Positions 24,995 through 34,951 are shown, counted from the stretch's first letter. The stretch: 64,000 bases of DNA from Candidatus Roslinia caecavium (GCA_904419955.1 CAJFTO010000010.1:1-64000); one strand, 5' to 3'. Translations and numbers: made by a program. The notes: generated by a model from the letters alone, not told the origin.

Positions 24995-26650
24995 TCACGG
25001 CATTTGTCCGCTGCCATGACAGAGCGAACAGGGTCGTCTGCCGCTGCCGCCGCAGTTGGGGCAATCGTCCTCCCAGATTCCGCCGTCTATACCTATCTGA
25101 GCCTGAGTCGCCCTGCCGGTCCCGTGGCAATAGGTACACTCGAGGTAGCCGCTTCCGCCGCAGTTTAGGCATCTGCTCGCCGAAGAGGACGAACCGGAGT
25201 TATTGTTTCCGCCCGAACCCGAACCTGAGCCGCTCGAAGAACTTCCGGGGATACCAGGGAGATTCGGCAGTTCGGACGGAGCTCCGATCCCGTAGGCGTC
25301 CCATACGCCGAGCACGTTATTTTCGGTTCCGTCGTAATTTATGACGCTCATCATTTGATATCTTCTCGAATAATTACTGCCCGCGTCCGTCCACTCGAAG
25401 TAATAGTAGACCGCCTGATCATTATCGTAGTTTAAGAGTATATTGCTCTCGACGCCTGATTTATCAAGCTCCTCCGCGATAACTTTGTTTTCGCTGTTGA
25501 CTATCCTTCCGCCGCTCTTTGCGAATCTGCCGTTATATCCGCCGCCGATCAGCTTCTCCTGAACATACGCGCCCGTAGGATACGCGCTTACCGTTTCGCT
25601 CTCGCCGCCGCCTAAGGAGATCTCCACGATATAGCTCATAGCCTCCGGCTCGAGCGCGTCGAGCGTAACGTTGAGATAGAGCGAGCCGTCCGTCACGGCC
25701 GCCGATAAGAAGTCGGCCATTCTGTAATCTCTATCCAGATCGTCGGATGTAAAATCTGCCTTGGCCGAATAGCTCTCAATATCTCCTGTAGCGATATCGT
25801 AGACCGCCGCGCGAATAGTTCCGACGTCGTAGCCGACATAGAACGCCTTGTTGTCGCAGATGAAAAAGCCTATCCTGTAACTTCCAAGCTCGGCGTCGTC
25901 CTCGGTAAACAGCGTCTCAAGTCCGCTTCCGTCTCTGTTTATTCTCCTCAGGCTCGAAGTACTCCCGACCGTGCCCGGATCTTCCCAGAGGTATATCATG
26001 CCGTTGTAGAGTATGAGGTTCTCCGCCTCGCCGTTTAGCGGATACGCGTACTTGGCGCCGTTTTCAAATTTATTCAAACTCTCGTCGCCCGGAAAGCCGT
26101 AGTAAACCGCTCCGCCGTCCAGCAACACGCTCGGCATAGAAGTTACCCTGTAGGTCGTCTTATACAGCCTCTCGCCCTCGGGGAAATACACCTTGCGGCT
26201 ATCCATTCCGATCTCGACCAACTGCTTGCCCTCGTTCCAGTACACCTCAGCGCCGAAGGCCTCGCTTATAGCTCTAACCGGCACGAACGTCCTGTCGGAT
26301 ACGCTAATAGCCGCCGCGTCCAACGCGACCGTCCTCGCTCCGGCGGAGTCGGATACGGTCATCTCGGGCGAACCCAACCGGATCGAAACCGTCGTTCCGC
26401 CGAGCGTACTGACCGCGGTTTGACTCGCCTCATCCCATTCTACGTTCGCGCCGAACGCCTCGAAAATAGCGCGTATGGGAACCATTGTGCGATCGTTTTG
26501 GAAAAACGGCTCCGCGTCGAATACGACCGGCTCGCCGTCCACGTTAACGCTTATCCCGTCCGCATAGACCGACGCGGACGCTCCCAGACAAGCCGTGAAG
26601 ATTAAAATTAATATTCCTAATACCGACCATCTGTGCAACTTACTTTTCAT
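24995..26650 (-). CDS. Secreted stalk-domain protein with DnaJ-type zinc repeats
   Basis: A 551-residue exported protein: signal peptide (about 1-30), two copies of the copper amine oxidase N-terminal (stalk) repeat (about 32-90 and 95-150, with the RTMVPIRAIFEAFGANVEWD and RTFVPVRAISEAFGAEVYW blocks), a beta-rich middle of repeated strands (about 155-460, DUF5050/propeller-like), a Ser-Gly linker (465-490) and a C-terminal zinc domain. The last has four CxxC pairs (C494/497, C505/508, C530/533, C541/544), each followed by G-x-G-like residues, as in the DnaJ central domain. Zinc repeats of this kind are usual in cytoplasmic chaperones, so their place on an exported protein is odd. The ATG follows GGAGATGAAATT. 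Function unknown. Confidence 0.8.
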   Translation of the reverse strand: MKSKLHRWSVLGILILIFTACLGASASVYADGISVNVDGEPVVFDAEPFFQNDRTMVPIRAIFEAFGANVEWDEASQTAVSTLGGTTVSIRLGSPEMTVSDSAGARTVALDAAAISVSDRTFVPVRAISEAFGAEVYWNEGKQLVEIGMDSRKVYFPEGERLYKTTYRVTSMPSVLLDGGAVYYGFPGDESLNKFENGAKYAYPLNGEAENLILYNGMIYLWEDPGTVGSTSSLRRINRDGSGLETLFTEDDAELGSYRIGFFICDNKAFYVGYDVGTIRAAVYDIATGDIESYSAKADFTSDDLDRDYRMADFLSAAVTDGSLYLNVTLDALEPEAMSYIVEISLGGGESETVSAYPTGAYVQEKLIGGGYNGRFAKSGGRIVNSENKVIAEELDKSGVESNILLNYDNDQAVYYYFEWTDAGSNYSRRYQMMSVINYDGTENNVLGVWDAYGIGAPSELPNLPGIPGSSSSGSGSGSGGNNNSGSSSSASRCLNCGGSGYLECTYCHGTGRATQAQIGIDGGIWEDDCPNCGGSGRRPCSLCHGSGQMP

Positions 26651-26769
26651 AATTTCATCTCCATTCTGAGTTAAATATTATATTTCTTAGGTTGATTATA
26701 GCATATCGGTATTCTCATTGCAATATTTTTATAATGATTTAACAATTTAAGGATATAAAATTTGCGCGC

Positions 26770-26807
26770 AAAAAAGACCGGCAGGATAAAGCGTATCCCG
26801 CCGGGTC
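26770..26807 (-). terminator. Intrinsic terminator of the RCC1-like gene
   Basis: In minus-strand RNA a 13-pair stem (GACCCGGCGGGATA against TATCCTGCCGGTC, one bulge and one G-U) is followed by TTTTTT. It lies 13 bases past the stop at 26820. Confidence 0.85.
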
Positions 26808-26819
26808 TCGATCAAATTT

Positions 26820-28490
26820 TTAGCCTATCTCTATCCGCGTTCTTCCCGAACCGTCTATTCTCCAAAGTCCGTCGCCGTTTATAATATACAGCTCGTTATT
26901 GTTTCCGCAGTATACCGCGTCGGCCTCGATCTGAGAATATTCCTGAGCGTAAAACCTCATAAGCTGAGCCTGACGGCTTCTTCCTCCTGGCGCGAGCGGA
27001 GTGTTGCCGAGAGCGTACGCCCGCCCGGCGCTTATAAACGCGCTTCCGCTCCTGCCGCACGCTATCGCCGTTATATCAGTCAAAACCGAGACCATGTAAT
27101 CCCGCTCGTCCTGATCCCAGTATATCTTTCTGATCCTGGTCGGCTCGGGGAATCTGTAGTAACCGTACTCGTCCGCGATTATAAGGTTCTCGCTTTCTTC
27201 GCCGTCCTGCGCGGTATCGTGCGCGGCGATCTCTTCGTCGCAGAATCCTATATACGTAGTTCCCCACATATAGACCGTGCCGTCTCTTCTCAGAGCGAGC
27301 GACTGCTCGTCGCCCGCCGCCACGCCCGTTATGTTATACATATTCTGCGCCTGCGTCGGCTCGGCTCTGTACGAGACGTTCCTGCTCGCTATCCCGAGCT
27401 GACCGGAGCCGTTCGATCCCCATGTGAAAACTCTGCCGTTCTCGGCCGCGGCTGCTACGTGCTCGAGCCCCGCCGCGGCGTCCGCGAATTTAACATCCGA
27501 CTCGACCTTGACCGGCGCCGCGCTGTTTTCCGTCGTACCGTTTCCAAGCTGACCCTTAGTATTTAAGCCCCAGGCATATATATCGCCCGAACCGTCGAGC
27601 GCTACCACGAAGTATCCGCCCGCGCTGAGCTTTACTATACCGCTAAGCCCCTCTATCCTGCGCGGCGAATCGACCCGCTCTCCGGTATCAGAGCCGGCCT
27701 GACCGTATCTGTTATCTCCCCACGCGTATACGTTCCCGTACCGGTCGAGCGCGTATATGGTACTGAGTCCGCAGTCTACCGCCACTATATCCGACAGCCC
27801 TTCGACCTGAGAATACTGAGCGTCCTCCTCGGCCGTACTCCCGTACCAAACTGTTCCGTCGTCTCCGACATAGTAGAGCGCGTCGTCGGTAAACGCCAGT
27901 CTGTTATCAGCCTGGATCTCGGCGTTGACTATCTCGCCCTCGGTCTCCGGAGACGAGGTGGGAACGCTCGGCGAGGGCGACGCCGACGGAACGGGTTCAG
28001 TCTCGCCGTTAGTTAAAATATCCACGGTATAAGTAGCGCCGTCCCAATTAACCTCGCAGCCCAAAGTCTCGGATACGAACCTGAGCGGCGCCAGCGTTCT
28101 GTCGTTTTCGGTTAGGACGGTAGCGTTCTCAAGCTCTACGGTCTCGGTCTCCTCGGTCCCGTCGCTATGCGTTCTGACGACTTCGATCAAGTTGGAACCT
28201 ATAGTAAACCTGATCCTAATATCTTGTTCGGCATCCCGGTAGATAATGTCCACCATATCGGGGTCGATATATTCAACCTCGGCGCCCAGACGCTCGAACA
28301 CGCCCCTTACCGGGACCATCGTGACGTCGTCGATTATCAGCGGTTCCTGATCGGTAAAGTCGACCCTCTCGCCGTCTACGTTTATGGTAACGCCCGTCTC
28401 CACCGCGGAAAACGCCGTAAGTCCCGAAGTCCCCGAGACGACCAGCGCCGCTGACAGACCGGCGGCTATCGCTTTCGTTAACTTTTTCAT
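26820..28490 (-). CDS. Secreted stalk-domain protein with RCC1-like repeats
   Basis: A 556-residue exported protein: signal peptide (about 1-30), two copper amine oxidase N-terminal (stalk) repeats (about 32-160, with VTMVPVRGVFERLGAEVEY and RTLAPLRFVSETLGCEVNWD), a short Pro-Ser-Thr linker, then a propeller of RCC1-type repeats (about 195-550). The RCC1 signature appears several times: YAWGDNRYGQAG, YAWGLNTKGQLGNGT, FTWGSNGSGQLG and YMWGT, each with VKLSAGGYFVVALDGSGDIYAWG-type strands between. RCC1 propellers usually bind proteins; the partner here is unknown. The start follows AAGGAGTGGATATAA. Confidence 0.85.
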   Translation of the reverse strand: MKKLTKAIAAGLSAALVVSGTSGLTAFSAVETGVTINVDGERVDFTDQEPLIIDDVTMVPVRGVFERLGAEVEYIDPDMVDIIYRDAEQDIRIRFTIGSNLIEVVRTHSDGTEETETVELENATVLTENDRTLAPLRFVSETLGCEVNWDGATYTVDILTNGETEPVPSASPSPSVPTSSPETEGEIVNAEIQADNRLAFTDDALYYVGDDGTVWYGSTAEEDAQYSQVEGLSDIVAVDCGLSTIYALDRYGNVYAWGDNRYGQAGSDTGERVDSPRRIEGLSGIVKLSAGGYFVVALDGSGDIYAWGLNTKGQLGNGTTENSAAPVKVESDVKFADAAAGLEHVAAAAENGRVFTWGSNGSGQLGIASRNVSYRAEPTQAQNMYNITGVAAGDEQSLALRRDGTVYMWGTTYIGFCDEEIAAHDTAQDGEESENLIIADEYGYYRFPEPTRIRKIYWDQDERDYMVSVLTDITAIACGRSGSAFISAGRAYALGNTPLAPGGRSRQAQLMRFYAQEYSQIEADAVYCGNNNELYIINGDGLWRIDGSGRTRIEIG

Positions 28491-28645
28491 TTATATCCAC
28501 TCCTTTTTTTTGATCTCGCCAACGCGCTTGGCGCGCGGCTTATGTTATATAAAAAACGCGGCGTACATAAGCTTTTGGAATATATGATAGAGCCAAACGC
28601 TTTGTATAGGCGTTTATTTTAAGCGTATTATTCTTGTTTTATTGC

Positions 28646-28673
28646 AAAAAGGGGCGTTAAAACTTAACACCCC
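28646..28673 (-). terminator. Intrinsic terminator of the LCP gene
   Basis: In minus-strand RNA GGGGTGTTAA pairs with TTAACGCCCC (one G-U) and is followed by TTTTT. It lies 117 bases past the stop. No other feature was found in 28491-28789, which must also hold the RCC1-like gene's promoter. Confidence 0.8.
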
Positions 28674-28789
28674 CCTTAAATATTTAGTTTACAAACTGCA
28701 AAATAGCGCTTGAAAACCTTCCTGTTTCTATATTCCCGTCTTACAAACCGCTCTTTGTTCTTCACTAATCAGTCAGCAGAGCCGCTATA

Positions 28790-29845
28790 TCACTCGGTCT
28801 CCGGAGACGACGTAGACTCGCCGCCGTCCGAATTTTCCGCGTCCAGAAGCTCCTGCTCCTGTCGCAAGGCTTTTTCCTCTTCCCACTGCTCGAGGCTCTT
28901 CGGCTTGAACACGTCGCTGACAAGCTGAGACGTCTCCTCCTCGTCGTAGATATAATACCAAACGCCGCCGATATACGCGCTCTCGCCCGGAAGCTGGTAC
29001 GATTCCATCTCCGAAAGATCTACGTCGAGCGCCGCGTTTAATATCCGCATAATATCGGTAAACGCGAGGTTTGTCCTGACGTTTTCCCTGATGACGTCGA
29101 ATAAGTCGTCTACCTTTGAAATATACTCCGGCTTCAGCTTCTGCTCAGCCAAAGCTTCCATGAACTTTTGCTGCCAGTATATTCTTCCTTCGTCGCCCAT
29201 CACGTATTCGCCGGGCGCGCTGTTGTCGTTGTTATGTCTAAACCTTACGAAATCGTGCGCCGCCTGACCGTCCAAATGCTGCTCTCCCGCCTCAAGGTGT
29301 ATATGTAGATCCTGCGCGGGATCGTCGTAGTCCATATCGTACGGCACGTCGAAATCAACGCCGCCCAGGGCGTCGATCACGTCCACAAAGCCGTCCACGT
29401 TTATTGTGATGAAGTAGTGTATCGGCATACCGGTGATCTTCTTCACCTCGTCGATAAGCATATCCTCGTCATTAACGTCCGGATCCTCCTCGGCCTCAAG
29501 CATGCCAAGACCAAACGCCGCATTGATCTTTTCGGTGTGGCCGTTTAATTCCACTCTGGTATCTCTCGGTATCGACAGGATGTTTACCCTATTGGAATTA
29601 TCGTCGAAAGAAACCAGCATTATCGTATCGCTTCTCAATCCTTCTTTGTCGGTTCCTATCAGCAAAGCGTTTACAAGCCCTACGTTCTCGCCCGTAGCGC
29701 TCAGCCTGTCGACCGAATCGGTCGATATGACTTCTCCGAAAGACATGGAAGACATAACGTCGGCCGACATTACGCCAATAAAAGATGAAAATACCACTGT
29801 AACTATCGCTATTATAAGAGCCGTCGCCTTAAAACCCTTGCTCAC
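28790..29845 (-). CDS. LytR-CpsA-Psr (LCP) family wall-polymer ligase
   Basis: Membrane-anchored enzyme of the LCP family, which transfers teichoic acid or capsule chains from the lipid carrier to peptidoglycan outside the cell. One N-terminal membrane helix (about residues 8-28) is followed by the LCP domain: LLIGTDKEGLRSDTIMLVSFD, SIPRDTRVELNGH, then the conserved arginine/aspartate region HLDGQAAHDFVRFRHNN near residue 190. The acidic, Ser-rich C-terminus is low complexity. It starts at GTG after GAGGAG. The neighbours upstream and downstream are stalk-domain proteins, fitting a surface-biogenesis cluster. Confidence 0.9.
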   Translation of the reverse strand: MSKGFKATALIIAIVTVVFSSFIGVMSADVMSSMSFGEVISTDSVDRLSATGENVGLVNALLIGTDKEGLRSDTIMLVSFDDNSNRVNILSIPRDTRVELNGHTEKINAAFGLGMLEAEEDPDVNDEDMLIDEVKKITGMPIHYFITINVDGFVDVIDALGGVDFDVPYDMDYDDPAQDLHIHLEAGEQHLDGQAAHDFVRFRHNNDNSAPGEYVMGDEGRIYWQQKFMEALAEQKLKPEYISKVDDLFDVIRENVRTNLAFTDIMRILNAALDVDLSEMESYQLPGESAYIGGVWYYIYDEEETSQLVSDVFKPKSLEQWEEEKALRQEQELLDAENSDGGESTSSPETE

Positions 29846-29929
29846 TCGTCCAAACTCCTCGCTTTATATTTTTATCAAACTCGATACTTTTCCGGCTTTA
29901 TTTCTAACTTAAGTCAATTTCAGCCGTTT

Positions 29930-30781
29930 TTATTCCTCTACTATCAAAACTCTGAAAACGTCGTCATAAAATCCCGCCAAAACAGTCAGATCGCCTTTTA
30001 TATACATATCATAACCGTTTTGGGCGATAAAGTCAAATCCATTTTTTAGCATATAATATTTATATACTTCATCCGAAAACTCCGGAAGCGATTCCGCGTC
30101 GTAGGTTATGTTCCTGCCGCTATCCAATACCGCCGCGGCCGACGTATCCATTATGGCTCCAAAATCCGGAACGTCGGGATACAGCGCGTAACCGTTTACC
30201 GTTTTATTCAAATAGCTCTCGTATTCCGATCCGCTATCGGCCGGACCCGGCGAACTCGCGGATCCCGACGCCGCGCCTTCCGTATTGGTCAGAGAAATAC
30301 TATCCAAATACTCCGACGTTTCTATCACGACGGTCTGAGAACTCTCGTCCCAGTCAACGTTGCAGCCGAATACTTCGCTGACGGCTCTGATGGGTATCAT
30401 AGTATAGTCGCCTATGAGCCTTGCCGGAACGTCGAGCTGTATCTGCTTCTTGTTGACGATCATGTATTTCATATCTATTCCTATCATCATAGATATATCG
30501 CCTTTTACCGCTTCGACCGAACCCACGTCGCCGTGCCATACAACGGTCGCTCCCATCGCCTCGAAAACGGCGCGCATAGGAACCAAGACCCTATCGTCGA
30601 TCATGACGGGCTGGGTTTCCAGCTCAAGATTTTCGCCGTCTAAAACAACGCCGATCCCGGCGGAAAAAACAGCCGTCTGTAATATTGAAAGACAAACTAT
30701 CAGCGCCAGCGCCGCCGATAAGGCGGGTTTTACACATTTTTTCAATAACTTATACCTTTTCATAAACATTCTGCATATCAT
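29930..30781 (-). CDS. Exported protein with copper amine oxidase N-terminal domain
   Basis: A 283-residue protein. A hydrophobic signal segment (about residues 17-37) is followed by two stalk repeats (about 40-160, with RVLVPMRAVFEAMGATVVW and YTMIPIRAVSEVFGCNVDWDESSQTV) and a C-terminal domain of about 80 residues that I do not recognise. This is the third such protein in six kilobases. The start is uncertain: ATGs lie at 30781, and five and seven codons further in, and none has an ideal ribosome binding site. Function unknown; extracellular by its signal segment. Confidence 0.8.
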   Translation of the reverse strand: MICRMFMKRYKLLKKCVKPALSAALALIVCLSILQTAVFSAGIGVVLDGENLELETQPVMIDDRVLVPMRAVFEAMGATVVWHGDVGSVEAVKGDISMMIGIDMKYMIVNKKQIQLDVPARLIGDYTMIPIRAVSEVFGCNVDWDESSQTVVIETSEYLDSISLTNTEGAASGSASSPGPADSGSEYESYLNKTVNGYALYPDVPDFGAIMDTSAAAVLDSGRNITYDAESLPEFSDEVYKYYMLKNGFDFIAQNGYDMYIKGDLTVLAGFYDDVFRVLIVEE

Positions 30782-30818
30782 ATTTATAACAACCGCTTCC
30801 TTACCCCGACAATTTTCT

Positions 30819-31328
30819 CTATACCATATAACCCACGCGGTCCGCTATATACAGCGCCGTCTCCGCCGCGCTTAAATTGTCCGCGTAAATCTTTTCCGTA
30901 TCCATATTATCGTAATAGCTAAGGTACGATAAAGCCCTTTTTACCACGTCGTCCGTTCTCGCGCCGCTTTTAACGTCTTTGAGCAGTCGCCTTTCAAGCT
31001 CCGCTTCGCCGCAGATAAGGGTGAATACGTATATATCGAAGCCCAGACGTTCAATCTTGGACTTGATACTATCTATAACGCTCTCGTCGTTTAAGACCCA
31101 ACAAAAAATAATATTCTCAAACTCCCCGCAGAGCATATAGTTTTTAAGCATATATATTATATTATCCAAAACGACCGTCTTGGTCGTCTCGGTAACGCGG
31201 AACGGATCCATATACCAACACCAGTCGCCGTCGAGCATCACGCTGCGCGGCAGATATTTCATCAGCGTCTTCGACGCCGTCGTCTTTCCGCAGCCCATCG
31301 CCCCGTTTATTATTATCAAATTCTTCAT
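30819..31328 (-). CDS. P-loop kinase-like protein
   Basis: A 169-residue protein with a Walker A motif (NGAMGCGKTT, residues 8-17) at the very N-terminus, a DGDWCW motif (near residue 33) where small-molecule kinases hold the acceptor, and a lid-like basic region (ERRLLKDVKSGARTDDVVKRAL near 110-130). This is the layout of shikimate kinase, gluconate kinase and chloramphenicol phosphotransferase relatives. The substrate cannot be read off. It lies upstream of the stalk-domain gene on the same strand, 37 bases away. Confidence 0.75.
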   Translation of the reverse strand: MKNLIIINGAMGCGKTTASKTLMKYLPRSVMLDGDWCWYMDPFRVTETTKTVVLDNIIYMLKNYMLCGEFENIIFCWVLNDESVIDSIKSKIERLGFDIYVFTLICGEAELERRLLKDVKSGARTDDVVKRALSYLSYYDNMDTEKIYADNLSAAETALYIADRVGYMV

Positions 31329-31518
31329 TATTATGTTTCCTTTGCCTTACTTTTAGCGTCTTTAAAATAAAAACAATCGTCTACGTCTCGCTAATCCGCA
31401 ACGGCGAAAACAAACCTCTATTCTCCTATATGCCAACCGGCAGATAATGCATATATAGTCATTATAATATCTATTTTTTAATATTTTTCGACTAATTTTT
31501 TAACATACTATAAACAAT

Positions 31519-31558
31519 TAAAAACTGCCGCGCAATTTTCAAAAATCACACGACAGTT
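31519..31558 (-). terminator. Terminator at the end of the ribosomal protein supercluster
   Basis: In minus-strand RNA AACTGTCGTG pairs with CGCGGCAGTT over ten positions with two G-U pairs, followed by TTT. It lies 14 bases downstream of the rplQ stop codon. Confidence 0.75.
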
Positions 31559-31571
31559 CATTGATCAAATA

Positions 31572-31922
31572 TTAAACTAACTCCAGAACTGATATTTCAG
31601 CCGCGTCGCCGCGTCTGGGACCCACCTTGATTATTCTGGTGTACCCGCCGTTTCTGTCGGCATACTTCGGAGCGATTTCATCAAACAGTTTCGATACCAC
31701 TTCACGCTTTGTAATATAGGCGAGCGCCTGTCTTTTTGTGTGAAGCGTATTCTTCTTGCCAAGAGTGATCATTTTCTCGGCCATTCTCTTAACCTCTTTG
31801 GCTCTTGTAGTCGTGGTCTCTATCCTGCCATTCTCCAAGAACGAAGTAGTGAGGTTTCTGAGCATAGCGCGTCTTTGATCGGTTGGTCTGCCCAGCTTTC
31901 TCTGCCATGCCATAATTATCAC
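31572..31922 (-). CDS. rplQ: 50S ribosomal protein L17
   Basis: The 116-residue L17 has the family start ([37 protein letters not shown]) and the C-terminal [12 protein letters not shown] end. Bacterial L17 is usually 115-130 residues. L17 lies near the exit side of the large subunit. It is the last gene of the alpha operon, right after rpoA. The frame opens at [12 protein letters not shown]; the likely start is the later ATG before AWQRKL, a few codons inside. Confidence 0.97.
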   Translation of the reverse strand: MIIMAWQRKLGRPTDQRRAMLRNLTTSFLENGRIETTTTRAKEVKRMAEKMITLGKKNTLHTKRQALAYITKREVVSKLFDEIAPKYADRNGGYTRIIKVGPRRGDAAEISVLELV

Positions 31923-31980
31923 CTCTTATTTCAATATTTATCGTCGGCAAAACTAACTCCGCCGACCGGTAATTTTGATA

Positions 31981-32928
31981 TTAGTCGTCGCTTGCGAGCT
32001 TAAGACCCATAGCCTCAAGCTTAGCTATTACTTCCTCAAGCGACTTGCGTCCAAGGTTTCTCACCTTCATCATATCGTTTTCGCTTCTTGTGGTAAGATC
32101 CTGAACGGTGTTTATACCCGCGCGTTTGAGACAGTTGTAGGAACGCACCGAAAGATCCAGCTCTTCTATAGTCGTCTCAAGAACTTTCTCCTTCTTGCTC
32201 TCCTCTTTCTCTATCATGATCTCAGCGTTCTTTGCATCGTCAGACAATTCAATAAACAGGCTTAAATGCTCGCTGATAATCTTCGCCGCAAGGCTTACGG
32301 CCTCGGCAGGCGAGATCGTTCCGTCTGTCCAAACCTCAAGTATCAGCTTGTCGTAGTCGGTAACGTTACCGACGCGCGTATTTTCCGTTCTGTAATTAAC
32401 CTTCTCTACCGGAGTGTAGATCGAATCGGTTGCAATAACTCCGATAGCGGGCTGCATAAGCTCCTTGTTGCGATCCGAAGACACATAACCGCGTCCCTTA
32501 TCAAGTGTTATCTCCATAAACAGTCTCGCGTCTTCGTTAAGCGTAGCTATATGCAGATCCTCGTTTATTATCTCCACGTCAGAGTCGTGTTTTATATCGC
32601 CGGCGCAAATCTCGCCCGCGCCTTCATGGTTGATATATACCGTCTTAGGAGTATCCGAATGCAGTTTTACAGCGAGATTCTTTATATTTAAGATAATCTC
32701 GGTCACATCCTCTTTAACTCCGGGGATAGTGGAAAACTCATGGAGTATTCCGTCTATCTTAACAGAAGTAGCGGCTACGCCCGGCAATGACGATAACAAC
32801 ATTCTTCTCAGCGAATTTCCGAGCGTCGTGCCATAACCTCTCTCTAAAGGTTCTACAACGAATTTACCGTATCTATCGTCGTCCGTCGCTTCAACGCACT
32901 CGATCCTCGGCTTTTCTATCTCGATCAT
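31981..32928 (-). CDS. rpoA: RNA polymerase alpha subunit
   Basis: The alpha subunit initiates RNA polymerase assembly and its C-terminal domain contacts UP elements and activators. The 315-residue protein has the N-terminal dimerisation domain ([22 protein letters not shown]) and the C-terminal helix-hairpin-helix domain ([43 protein letters not shown], about 245-295). Full length. It lies between rpsD and rplQ, as usual. Confidence 0.98.
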   Translation of the reverse strand: MIEIEKPRIECVEATDDDRYGKFVVEPLERGYGTTLGNSLRRMLLSSLPGVAATSVKIDGILHEFSTIPGVKEDVTEIILNIKNLAVKLHSDTPKTVYINHEGAGEICAGDIKHDSDVEIINEDLHIATLNEDARLFMEITLDKGRGYVSSDRNKELMQPAIGVIATDSIYTPVEKVNYRTENTRVGNVTDYDKLILEVWTDGTISPAEAVSLAAKIISEHLSLFIELSDDAKNAEIMIEKEESKKEKVLETTIEELDLSVRSYNCLKRAGINTVQDLTTRSENDMMKVRNLGRKSLEEVIAKLEAMGLKLASDD

Positions 32929-33028
32929 TTATAGCCCTCCTTTTTAATTTGAGAATATTATACGCGGCGAAAAGCTGCGCAAATATCTCCTTACAAAATT
33001 GTCTGCGAACATTGAGGGTAAATTGTGA

Positions 33029-33622
33029 TTATTTAGAGTACAACTCGACGATGAGGTGTTCCTCAACTTCATAGTCGATATCTTCTCTGTTAGATAATCT
33101 GACAATCTTACCTGTTAAAGTATTCTTGTCCATGTCGATCCACTGCGGTACCAAACGATCCTGATTTCTCTCGACTATATCCTTGATACCCGCCGAGCTT
33201 ACGCTCTTCTCTCTTACCGAGACGACGTCGCCGGGCTTTACGAGATACGACGGTATATTGACCTTTCTGCCGTTTACTGTAATATGACTGTGGTTTACGA
33301 TCTGCCTTGCCTGGCGTCTTGTGCTTGCGAGTCCCATTCTGAACACTACGTTGTCGAGTCTCGACTCAAGGATCTGAAGCAAGCATTCGCCGGTAATGCC
33401 CTGTCTCTTGACAGCCATTTCATAATATTTTCTAAACTGTTTCTCAAGAACTCCGTATATGAACTTAACCTTCTGCTTCTCGTTGAGCTGCAAACCGTAC
33501 TCCGAGCGTTTTCTTCTCATCTGGTTAGAAGTTCTTATCGAGCTCTTACTTATACCCAGAACTGTCGGATCGAGACCTAAAGTTCTGCATCTTTTTAATA
33601 CCGGTTGAGTATTTTTAGCCAT
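33029..33622 (-). CDS. rpsD: 30S ribosomal protein S4
   Basis: Primary 16S rRNA-binding protein that starts assembly of the 5' domain. The 197-residue protein has the S4 RNA-binding domain (LESRLDNVVFRMGLASTRRQARQIVNHSHITVNGRKVNIPSYLVKPGD, about 90-140). The N-terminal region has no CxxC zinc motif, so it is the zinc-free form. In some bacteria S4 represses its own operon. Confidence 0.97.
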   Translation of the reverse strand: MAKNTQPVLKRCRTLGLDPTVLGISKSSIRTSNQMRRKRSEYGLQLNEKQKVKFIYGVLEKQFRKYYEMAVKRQGITGECLLQILESRLDNVVFRMGLASTRRQARQIVNHSHITVNGRKVNIPSYLVKPGDVVSVREKSVSSAGIKDIVERNQDRLVPQWIDMDKNTLTGKIVRLSNREDIDYEVEEHLIVELYSK

Positions 33623-33650
33623 GCTCTGTTATTCCTCCTTCTTAAAATAA

Positions 33651-34043
33651 TTAGACTCTTCTTCTCTTCGGCGGTCTGCAGCCGTTGTGCGGAATAGGCG
33701 TTACGTCCTTGATCATATTTACTTCAAGTCCCGCAACCTGCAGAGCACGGATAGCCGCCTCACGGCCGGCTCCCGGTCCTTTTACATATACTTCAACGTG
33801 CTTTAAGCCATGCTCCATAGCCGCTTTTGCAGCCGTCTCGGCAGCCATCTGAGCCGCGAACGGAGTGCTCTTTCTCGAGCCCCTGAAGCCTAAACCACCA
33901 GCCGACGCCCACGATATCGCGTTGCCGGCTAAATCTGTTATAGTAACAATGGTATTATTAAACGTAGATTTGATATGAGCCGCGCCGTTTACGATATTCT
34001 TCTTTTCTCTGCGGCGTCTCGATCTCTTTGCTACTTTAGCCAT
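33651..34043 (-). CDS. rpsK: 30S ribosomal protein S11
   Basis: S11 forms part of the 30S platform near the mRNA exit. The 130-residue sequence shows the family blocks [32 protein letters not shown] and the conserved C-terminus [16 protein letters not shown]. Length and position (between rpsM and rpsD) are standard. Confidence 0.98.
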   Translation of the reverse strand: MAKVAKRSRRRREKKNIVNGAAHIKSTFNNTIVTITDLAGNAISWASAGGLGFRGSRKSTPFAAQMAAETAAKAAMEHGLKHVEVYVKGPGAGREAAIRALQVAGLEVNMIKDVTPIPHNGCRPPKRRRV

Positions 34044-34140
34044 TGTATTTCACCTCCTGAAAGATTTTCAAGCCATATCCACGCCGAAAAACATATGCGG
34101 ATACGGCGGATTCAATAGTTTTAGACCTGTCGGCTATCGC

Positions 34141-34506
34141 TTATTTCTTCTTATTAGCAATAGTCTTCTTGGGGCCTTTACGCGTTCTTGCATTCGTCTT
34201 ACTGCGCTGTCCTCTAACAGGCAGATTCTTTCTGTGACGCATGCCTCTGTAGCAGTTGATCTCCATCAAACGCTTGATATCGAGAGCGATGTCGCGTCTG
34301 AGATCGCCTTCCACGCTGTAGTTGTCGATCTCGGCTCTGAGCTTGGACACCTCGTCCTCGGTTAAATCGCGAACTCTGGTATCGGGATTAACTCCTGTAG
34401 CCGCTAAAATCTTCTTTGATGTAGAAAGACCGATTCCGAATATATATGTGAGACCAATCTCAACTCTCTTGTCGTTCGGTAAATCTACGCCTGCAATACG
34501 TGCCAT
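34141..34506 (-). CDS. rpsM: 30S ribosomal protein S13
   Basis: S13 sits in the 30S head and contacts the P-site tRNA and 50S subunit. The 121-residue protein begins [21 protein letters not shown] and ends in the basic [18 protein letters not shown] tail that reaches the P site. A gap of 178 bases separates it from rpmJ; I see no gene there. Confidence 0.98.
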   Translation of the reverse strand: MARIAGVDLPNDKRVEIGLTYIFGIGLSTSKKILAATGVNPDTRVRDLTEDEVSKLRAEIDNYSVEGDLRRDIALDIKRLMEINCYRGMRHRKNLPVRGQRSKTNARTRKGPKKTIANKKK

Positions 34507-34684
34507 TGATTAATTCACCTCCATAATTTTTCTCTTCAAATTTTTGTCTGCGCAATTGATAATTTGAAGAATCGGAGCAGAATTTCACCCACTGCGCCTA
34601 AATTCACTTCAGACTCATGGCGTCGGCTTAACTTAAAATGGCCGCTAAACCTAACCCTGCTCAGTAAAGCTCTGCATCTTGCAA

Positions 34685-34868
<184 letters not shown>

Positions 34869-34922
34869 CCACACATTTCTGTCCATAAAACAGAGATATA
34901 CCCCTATAATGCGAACTTTGTT

Positions 34923-34951
34923 AGTATAACATTAATTAATTCGGGTGTCAA
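34923..34951 (-). promoter_or_regulatory. Sigma-A promoter for rpmJ and the alpha operon
   Basis: Minus strand: TTGACA (34951-34946), 17-base spacer, TATACT (34928-34923). Predicted start near 34916, giving a leader of about 118 nt. It lies just downstream of the inserted capA-like gene. Confidence 0.85.
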
